DNA of 11,169 bases, from assembly GCA_035288225.1 (NCBI GenBank), contig DATEAT010000077.1, positions 1 to 11,169 of the forward strand, written 5' to 3'. Within the stretch, counting starts at the first letter, position 1. The number at the start of each line of letters is the position of its first letter. This DNA is from RBG-16-64-43 sp035288225. Lineage in GTDB: Bacteria > Chloroflexota > Anaerolineae > Anaerolineales > RBG-16-64-43. Under the pieces are notes generated by a model. That model saw only the letters and a list, made by a program, of their open reading frames with translations. It had not been told where the DNA came from and made no database searches. Position numbers and translations under genes: made by a program. This document shows positions 7,056-11,169 of the stretch, piece after piece.

Positions 7056-7346
7056 GCCGATGGCCTCTCTGCATCCTAAGCTTAGCGCAACGGGGGAGAC
7101 GGAAGAGGAAGCAACTGAAATGACCGACCTTCATACCCTGCGCGATGGGGGCTTTCAGCAGGCGCACTCTCCCCCCGGGGAAGGGGAAGAGCGCATGGTG
7201 CGCTCACAATGTGGATGCGCCCTCGTTCGATGGCTGTGACCCCTTGGAATTCGCACGCATCTACTGGCACGCTCTTCCTGGGATCGCCGTCCTCGCTGCG
7301 TACGTAGCCACAAGTTGGAGGAAATAATGAGCGGCGGCACGCCAGG
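7056..7346. other. Intergenic region with overlapping inverted repeats
   Basis: About 290 bases without a gene I can support. Short open frames exist on both strands but have Arg/Pro/Ser-rich translations and no ribosome binding sites. The one structured element is at 7162-7205 (separate entry). The region lies after the three-gene envelope unit and before the 180-residue hypothetical gene, both on the minus strand, so it should contain a terminator for the first and a promoter for the second. I could not place the promoter. Confidence 0.5.
7162..7205. repeat. Overlapping alternative hairpins
   Basis: GAGCGCA (7189-7195) and TGCGCTC (7199-7205) form a perfect 7-bp stem with a three-base loop. 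The same central arm can instead pair with the upstream GCGCACTC (7162-7169, with one bulged A), enclosing a C-run facing a G-run. The two structures exclude each other. It could be a weak terminator for the minus-strand unit ending at 7347, or a dispersed palindromic repeat. No T tract is present. Confidence 0.4.
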
Positions 7347-7826
7347 CTAGAACGGACCGGCAATAGACAGACTCATGTCGAGATGGTAGCTCTTTTCCAA
7401 CCAGACCTTGGCTAATATGTTGACCCCCTGGCTTGCAGCTGGGATCACCGACCACTCGATGATATACGACTGCCCGGCCTCGAGGACCAAGTAGGAAAGG
7501 GGCTCCTCCATCCCTGAACTTGGATCCCACGAGTAGGTGCGGCCGCCGCCTTCCACCAATTGGAGGCTGATCACCGACTCATTCGGCTTGTGGAGCGTGA
7601 GCGCGTGATCCGACGTGTTGGTCACCGTAAAGGTGATCTTGACCGGTTCCCCCAGCTCGTAGCAGTTGTGGTCGGTGCCCAAGACCCCCTTCAGCAAGTG
7701 GTCCGAGTTTTGCTGCGTCTCCTGTCTTCGACGGCACCCCCCGCCAATACTTGGGCTAACGCAGCCGAGGACCTCCGGGAGCATGACCAGTAGCCCGAAG
7801 AGGATTGCGAGCATGCGGTTTCTCAT
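7347..7826 (-). CDS. Lipoprotein with BsuPI-like beta-sandwich domain
   Basis: This 159-residue protein has ATG 7824-7826 preceded by GGAGGA at a good distance. The N-terminus MRNRMLAILFGLLVML followed by EVLGC is a lipoprotein signal with Cys22. Residues about 48-150 look like an Ig-like beta-sandwich of the BsuPI (intracellular proteinase inhibitor) type: CYELGEPVKITFTVTNTSDH, then a hydrophobic strand, YSWDPSS (the W/S motif), a conserved LEAGQSYIIEW turn and a final strand pair. In known BsuPI-like proteins this fold is found in protease inhibitors, but many exported versions have no proven activity and may serve only for adhesion or scaffolding. It is the last gene of a three-gene unit; the preceding stop is 18 bases upstream. 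The family call rests on the GEPV...TNTS and W patterns, without a profile search. Confidence 0.7.
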   Translation of the reverse strand: MRNRMLAILFGLLVMLPEVLGCVSPSIGGGCRRRQETQQNSDHLLKGVLGTDHNCYELGEPVKITFTVTNTSDHALTLHKPNESVISLQLVEGGGRTYSWDPSSGMEEPLSYLVLEAGQSYIIEWSVIPAASQGVNILAKVWLEKSYHLDMSLSIAGPF

Positions 7827-7844
7827 ATCTTCCTCCGCAGCCAG

Positions 7845-8182
7845 TCATTGACCGCCGATGGTGAAGTGGAAGTCACTGATCGCCAGCAACTGCGAGACCC
7901 AGGGAGCGTAGCGGGCCAGAACCACCGATGGCAATACAGGAAACACAAACGAGAAGGCCAGGAGCCCAATCTCGGCCAGGGCCTTGCCGCGCGATCGCCA
8001 GGCCCGTCGCTTGGCAATCCAGTCAATCGGGCTGAGCCCGCTGGCCCAGAGGATGAGATTCAGCACCTCGCGCGTGAACAGGATTGCGGCCGGAAGGAGA
8101 GCCCACCCGGTGCGGGCGACACCATCGCGGCGATGACGATCAGGGAGCAGAAGCGCAGGAGTCGGCCTTCGTTGCGATTCAT
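7845..8182 (-). pseudogene. Small membrane protein gene broken by an apparent one-base frameshift
   Basis: Starting at ATG 8180-8182, which has GAGGGG seven bases upstream, the frame reads MNRNEGRLLRFCSLIVIAAMV and then leaves sense and stops at TGA 8060-8062 after 40 codons. In the neighbouring frame an obviously protein-like sequence begins at about 8120 (ARTGWALLPAAILFTREVLN) and continues to TGA 7845-7847. It contains two further hydrophobic stretches (LNLILWASGLSPIDWI; LAEIGLLAFSFVFPVLPSVV) separated by a basic loop KRRAWRSRGK. Restoring one base between about 8095 and 8140 gives a 112-residue protein with about three membrane helices, and the total length then becomes an exact multiple of three. 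I do not recognise the family. The gene lies between two predicted lipoprotein genes with gaps of 36 and 18 bases, so it is likely part of their unit. A sequencing error is as likely as a real mutation. Confidence 0.6.
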
Positions 8183-8218
8183 CTTCATCCCCCTCTGGCG
8201 GCTGATGTTGACCGCTTA

Positions 8219-8785
8219 CTAGGGACAGGTCGAGGGTGGCGGGGAATCCGGCAATCGCGTGGGGAGCAAACGGTCTGGACGTTGCGTTGGGCGATACCAT
8301 CGCCCCATCACGAATTGCGCCGAGTCGAGCTCGCTGTGGATGTGGACGGTTTCCACATCCGTGTAGACAACGCCCTCTGAATGAAAGGAGTTGGCAATGA
8401 CAGTGACTCGCCAGTCCCCCGAGTAGAGTACGCAGATGTCCCAGCTGAGCTGCACGGGTATGTCTGGCGCAAGGGAGCCATTCCACTCCAGATCCCCGCC
8501 AACCAGCTTCACACCTTCGGGCGGGTACACCCTCACGTTCATGACAGGTTCGTCCTTGGTCGAGACCACCTCGACGCTCATCTGGACCACAGCCCCAACG
8601 ATGGGTTCTGGAGAAATGGAAATCGTCGTGATTCTGAGGGGAAAAGCCGCTGAGGTGCAGGCGGTGGCCAGCGTACCGCCCAATATGGCCGCCCAAATAG
8701 CGTGGAGCTGCGTGGCGTTACCCTGCGTCTGCTTACTCGATTGGTGACGATAGGCACTGGGGAGTTGCGCAAATAAGGAAGACAC
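8219..8785 (-). CDS. Predicted lipoprotein of unknown function
   Basis: This 188-residue protein is counted from GTG 8783-8785, preceded seven bases upstream by GGAGGG; longer upstream starts have no such site and would run through the promoter. The N-terminal region is odd: 26 polar residues (Arg13, Lys18) precede a short hydrophobic segment, AIWAAILGGTLATAC, ending at Cys43. The lipobox ATAC is weak but acceptable. Residues about 50-150 form an extracellular beta-sandwich-like domain: PLRITTISISPEP, VQMSVEVVSTKDEPVMNVRV, PEGVKLVGGDLEWNG, VQLSWDICVLYSGDWRVTVI and VVYTDVETVHIHS. The alternating pattern resembles CARDB/BsuPI-like domains that carry a WRV strand, but I make no firm family call. 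The C-terminal 35 residues are Arg/Pro-rich and probably disordered. It is the first gene of a three-gene minus-strand unit behind a good promoter. Confidence 0.65.
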   Translation of the reverse strand: MSSLFAQLPSAYRHQSSKQTQGNATQLHAIWAAILGGTLATACTSAAFPLRITTISISPEPIVGAVVQMSVEVVSTKDEPVMNVRVYPPEGVKLVGGDLEWNGSLAPDIPVQLSWDICVLYSGDWRVTVIANSFHSEGVVYTDVETVHIHSELDSAQFVMGRWYRPTQRPDRLLPTRLPDSPPPSTCP

Positions 8786-8792
8786 GAGATCG

Positions 8793-8798
8793 CCCTCC
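8793..8798 (-). promoter_or_regulatory. Ribosome binding site deciding the GTG start at 8785
   Basis: GGAGGG on the minus strand, seven bases before GTG 8785. No ATG start is available close to the signal sequence, so this site decides the start. Confidence 0.6.
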
Positions 8799-8839
8799 AG
8801 GAGTGAGCAGTGCCCAGAGGATCCCCCCGGACTACCCCA

Positions 8840-8869
8840 ATCGTAGCCCCAAGGCGAGCTTGGTGTCAA
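8840..8869 (-). promoter_or_regulatory. Sigma-70-type promoter of the three-gene envelope unit, with palindromic spacer
   Basis: On the minus strand, a perfect TTGACA (8869-8864) is followed after 18 bases by TACGAT (8845-8840), a 4/6 match to the -10 consensus. Transcription would begin near 8833, about 48 bases before the GTG start at 8785. The spacer contains a 5-bp inverted repeat, CCAAG-5-CTTGG (8849-8863), which could bind a repressor. Confidence 0.55.
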
Positions 8870-9063
8870 GAAAATGCGGGGAACTTGCCAGAGTCCTTCG
8901 GCCCTCTGGCCCAGCAACTGGTCAATGTGAATGTCACCCATATACAACGAGGCGACCATTTCTGCCAAACAACAGGCAGGCTTGATCTGGAAGGAGCAGA
9001 AGCGAGTACCCATGATTCTCGCGATGGCGGATAGTCCTCATCTCGCAGCCCGCGCGAGTGCGC

Positions 9064-9069
9064 TAGAAT
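9064..9069 (+). promoter_or_regulatory. Probable -10 box for the peptidase gene
   Basis: TAGAAT matches the -10 consensus at 5 of 6 positions and lies about 90 bases before ATG 9160, in otherwise GC-rich DNA. No convincing -35 box is seen at the right distance. Confidence 0.4.
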
Positions 9070-9146
9070 TGGCCCTTCGGCACGAATGCATCGCCAGGCT
9101 GCGCACCCATGGAAGTCGCCGCGCGCCCGATCCGAATTCGCGCTGC

Positions 9147-9152
9147 AAGGAG
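9147..9152 (+). promoter_or_regulatory. Ribosome binding site for the original peptidase start
   Basis: AAGGAG lies seven bases before ATG 9160. It shows that translation was designed to begin at 9160, upstream of the in-frame TAA, and not at the later in-frame TTG 9277 or ATG 9289. Confidence 0.7.
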
Positions 9153-9159
9153 ATCCTCG

Positions 9160-9276
9160 ATGAGCGAGACGCCGACGGAGCACCTCCCGCACTGGAACTT
9201 GGACAGCATCTACCCCGGGCTCGAGAGTCCCTAATTCGAGCGCGGCATAGCCGAGCTCAAAGCCCACATCGATGCG
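9160..9276 (+). pseudogene. 5' end of the M3 peptidase gene, cut off by an in-frame TAA at codon 25
   Basis: From ATG 9160 the frame reads MSETPTEHLPHWNLDSIYPG then LESP, TAA (9232-9234), FERGIAELKAHIDALDATM, and continues without any shift into the intact frame at 9277. The segment H-W-N-L-D-S-I-Y-P-G-L is the expected N-terminal signature of PepF/M3 oligoendopeptidases, and a Glu (GAA) at the TAA position would complete the usual S-P-E-F-E run. So this is a single-base nonsense change (for example GAA to TAA) in a region that belongs to the protein. The 24-codon product itself has no function I can name. Confidence 0.8.
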
Positions 9277-10986
9277 TTGGACGCCACCATGCAGGCGCAA
9301 GGCCTTCGGCGCGGGGCGGCCAAGCTGCGCTCAGTGAAGGCCGTGGCCGCGCGCGTGGAGGCTTACCTGGGCGCGATGAACGCCAATGCCATGGCCTTCG
9401 AGACGCTGAAAACCTACATCTTTGGCTTCGTCTCGACCGACTCGTTCAACACGCTTGCCCGCCGGCGTCTCTCGGAGTTGGAATTGCTGGGCGTTCAACT
9501 CGAAACTCAGCAGACGCGCTTCACCGGCTGGCTGGGCGAGGCCCTGCCAGCGCCCGGTGCGCTCGAGCGCCTGATCGAGACTTCCGCCCCAAGCCGCGCG
9601 CATGCCTTCTTCCTCAAAGAGACCCTTGCCCAAAGCCGCTACCTGATGTCGGAGGTCGAAGAAGACCTGGCGGCCGAACTCCTGGTCACAGCGGGTAATG
9701 CCTGGGAGAAACTGCAGAACACCGTGACCTCACAGGTGGCTGTGCCCTTCGCCGAGGCGGGCGAGCCGCAGGAGATGCCTGTGGCCGCACTGCAGAATCT
9801 CGCCCGCTACCATCCCGACGAAGGGGTACGGCGGCGGGCGTTCGAGGTCGAGCTGCGTGCCTGGGAGAGCGTGCGCGAGCCGCTGGCTGCGTGCCTCAAC
9901 GGCGTCAAGGGCACGGCCAACACCCTGGCCCGGCGGCGCGGAAGGCCGGATGCGCTGCACGCGGCGCTCGAGCAAGCACGCCTCGAACGCGCCACGCTCG
10001 ATACCATGATGAGCGTCATGCGCGAATCCTTCCCCATGTTCCGCCGCTACTTCGCCGCCAAGGCGCGCCGCCTGGGCAAGGAGCGGCTGGCGTGGTGGGA
10101 TCTGCAGGCCACGGTGGGTGGCAGCGAGCGGCGCTACTCGTACGACGAAGCGCGCGATTTCATCCTCACGCGATTTGCATCCTTCAGTGGGCGCCTGGAG
10201 AACCTCGCCGCGCGCGCCTTCCGCGAAGGATGGATCGATGCCGAGCCGCGAAAAGGGAAAGCGGGTGGAGCCTTCTGCGCCGAGGTGCCGGGGCTCGAGC
10301 AATCGCGCATCTTGGCCAACTTCGACGGATCGTTCGACCAACTGCAGACCCTGGCGCACGAGCTGGGGCACGCCTTTCACAACGAGTGCCTGGCGGGCCT
10401 GACGATGATCCAGCGCAAGACGCCGATGACCCTGGCGGAGACGGCCTCCATCTTCAATGAGACGCTGGTGACCGAGGCGGCGCTGGCCACCGCCGGCAGC
10501 CGCGAAGAGGAATTGACCATTCTTGAGTCCTTCCTCATCAACGCCTCGCAGATCGTCGTCGATATCGCCTCGCGCTACCTCTTCGAGAAGGAGGTCTTCG
10601 AACGCCGCTCGCACTCCGAGCTCTCGGCCGATGACTTTTGCGAGATCATCAGCCGCTGCCAGCGCGAGACCTACGGCGAGGGTCTCGATGAGCAATACCT
10701 GCACCCCTACATGTGGGCCTGGAAGCCGCATTACTACAGCGCCACACTCTCCTTCTACAATTTCCCGTACGCCTTCGGCTTGCTCTTCGGGCTGGGCTTG
10801 TACGCGGAGTACCAGCGCCGCGGCCCATCGTTCGTTGCGGACTACGAAGCCCTGCTGCGCGCCACCGGCGGCGGCTCGGCCGAGGAGCTGGCGGCGCGCC
10901 ACGGCATCGATCTACGCTCGCCCGAATTCTGGCGGGCCAGCATGCGCCTGATCGAAGCGCGCCTGGAACGCTACCTCGCCCTGTGA
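9277..10986 (+). CDS. pepF: PepF/M3-family oligoendopeptidase, surviving reading frame
   Basis: This zinc metallopeptidase cleaves short peptides, usually in the cytoplasm, in peptide turnover. The intact gene from 9160 would encode 608 residues, the usual size for the family; the uninterrupted part is 569 residues from TTG 9277, or 565 from ATG 9289. Using the full numbering, the zinc site is HELGH at 400-404, with the third ligand Glu427 in LAETASIFNE. The substrate-binding His/Tyr cluster is at about 515-540 (HPYMWAWKPHYYS then YNFPYAFG). The N-terminal half is helical with many Arg/Glu/Ala residues, as in the family. All catalytic residues are kept. Neither internal start has a good ribosome binding site, so expression depends on reinitiation, readthrough, or the TAA being a sequence error. 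The gene stands alone behind its own -10-like element, divergent from the envelope unit. Confidence 0.9.
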   Translation: MDATMQAQGLRRGAAKLRSVKAVAARVEAYLGAMNANAMAFETLKTYIFGFVSTDSFNTLARRRLSELELLGVQLETQQTRFTGWLGEALPAPGALERLIETSAPSRAHAFFLKETLAQSRYLMSEVEEDLAAELLVTAGNAWEKLQNTVTSQVAVPFAEAGEPQEMPVAALQNLARYHPDEGVRRRAFEVELRAWESVREPLAACLNGVKGTANTLARRRGRPDALHAALEQARLERATLDTMMSVMRESFPMFRRYFAAKARRLGKERLAWWDLQATVGGSERRYSYDEARDFILTRFASFSGRLENLAARAFREGWIDAEPRKGKAGGAFCAEVPGLEQSRILANFDGSFDQLQTLAHELGHAFHNECLAGLTMIQRKTPMTLAETASIFNETLVTEAALATAGSREEELTILESFLINASQIVVDIASRYLFEKEVFERRSHSELSADDFCEIISRCQRETYGEGLDEQYLHPYMWAWKPHYYSATLSFYNFPYAFGLLFGLGLYAEYQRRGPSFVADYEALLRATGGGSAEELAARHGIDLRSPEFWRASMRLIEARLERYLAL

Positions 10987-11169
10987 GACCTCGCCTCCGA
11001 TAATCTGCTGGAGGGCACAGCACGCATTACGCTTGCTCGTCGGGGGGCGCGGCGCGCATCCCAACCCGTTGCGGCCCATCGCCTCGCGGGGTGCCGAGTG
11101 CCAGCGCAGGCATCCTACGGTGTGAAAGGTTGACGCACGCCGGAACAGAAGACGATGCCGGGCTGCCTC

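Larger units (their letters stand above)
8786..9159. other. Divergent intergenic region with promoters for both sides
   Basis: About 370 bases between the minus-strand envelope unit and the plus-strand peptidase gene. It holds a strong minus-strand promoter (8840-8869), a likely plus-strand -10 box at 9064-9069 and the two ribosome binding sites. Open frames crossing this region in several directions have no start signals and no protein-like features I can defend. Confidence 0.5.

Noticed and set aside
8197..8696. Minus-strand open frame upstream of the small membrane protein, continuous with its second part
   Set aside because: It lies in the wrong frame over the lipoprotein gene 8219-8785; its translation is rich in Arg, His, Gly and Cys, without protein-like order. 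Only the part below about 8120 is credible.
8786..9013. N-terminal extension of the lipoprotein gene at 8219-8785 to an ATG near 9013
   Set aside because: It would read through the promoter and the ribosome binding site, and would put the hydrophobic signal more than 100 residues inside the protein.
9730..10902. Long minus-strand open frame of 390 codons
   Set aside because: It is exactly antisense to the M3 peptidase, whose zinc site and family motifs are unambiguous.
10987..11169. Possible gene end on the minus strand at the right edge (open from 11169 to TAA 11027-11029)
   Set aside because: Only 47 codons of Pro/Arg/Ala-rich sequence without a recognisable motif. The right-hand sequence is needed to judge it; I otherwise see nothing in this stretch.
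1..11169. CRISPR, tRNA, rRNA, integrase or insertion sequence
   Set aside because: No regularly spaced repeats, no cloverleaf-like segment with a CCA end, no transposase-like protein and no paired terminal repeats were seen.

Overview
The window is GC-rich bacterial DNA with densely packed genes on both strands. Several exported proteins start with a short signal, a lipobox-like cysteine and then a Pro/Thr/Ser/Ala-rich tether. Together with the gene repertoire (FtsX-like permease, YceI lipoprotein, NRAMP plus tandem UspA, MprF-type synthase, PepF/M3 peptidase), this style suggests a Chloroflexota-like or other high-GC environmental bacterium. The taxonomic guess is inference only. No rRNA, tRNA, CRISPR array, insertion sequence, integrase or phage gene is visible.

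Left part (1-2161, + strand). The window opens inside the last segment of an FtsX/MacB-type ABC permease. A predicted LolA/LppX-like lipoprotein follows 21 bases later and ends at a good intrinsic terminator (1145-1185). A separate transcription unit then encodes a YceI-family lipoprotein with a near-perfect ribosome binding site. It ends at a strong hairpin (2132-2161) that can serve the convergent genes on both sides.

Middle part (2250-7055, - strand). Reading leftwards, the genes are an uncharacterised conserved 180-residue protein, an MprF-type aminoacyl-phosphatidylglycerol synthase with a short membrane region, an NRAMP metal transporter (mntH) and a two-domain universal stress protein. 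The last two are tightly coupled: the mntH stop codon is part of the Shine-Dalgarno sequence of the stress-protein gene. The theme is envelope charge, metal uptake and stress.

Right part (7347-9159, - strand). A compact three-gene unit of small envelope proteins is preceded by a promoter with a perfect TTGACA box. It encodes a predicted lipoprotein, a small multi-pass membrane protein whose reading frame is broken by an apparent one-base deletion, and a lipoprotein with a BsuPI-like beta-sandwich domain.

Far right (9160-10986, + strand). A PepF/M3 oligoendopeptidase gene has an ideal ribosome binding site and the expected N-terminal family sequence, but an in-frame TAA sits at codon 25. The rest of the gene, including the zinc site, is intact. 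With the frameshift about 1 kb away, this means either real decay in this strain or consensus errors in the assembly.

I see no convincing new defence or mobile system. The points most worth checking are the two broken frames, the unrecognised three-gene envelope unit, the coupled mntH-usp pair and the compact MprF-type protein.
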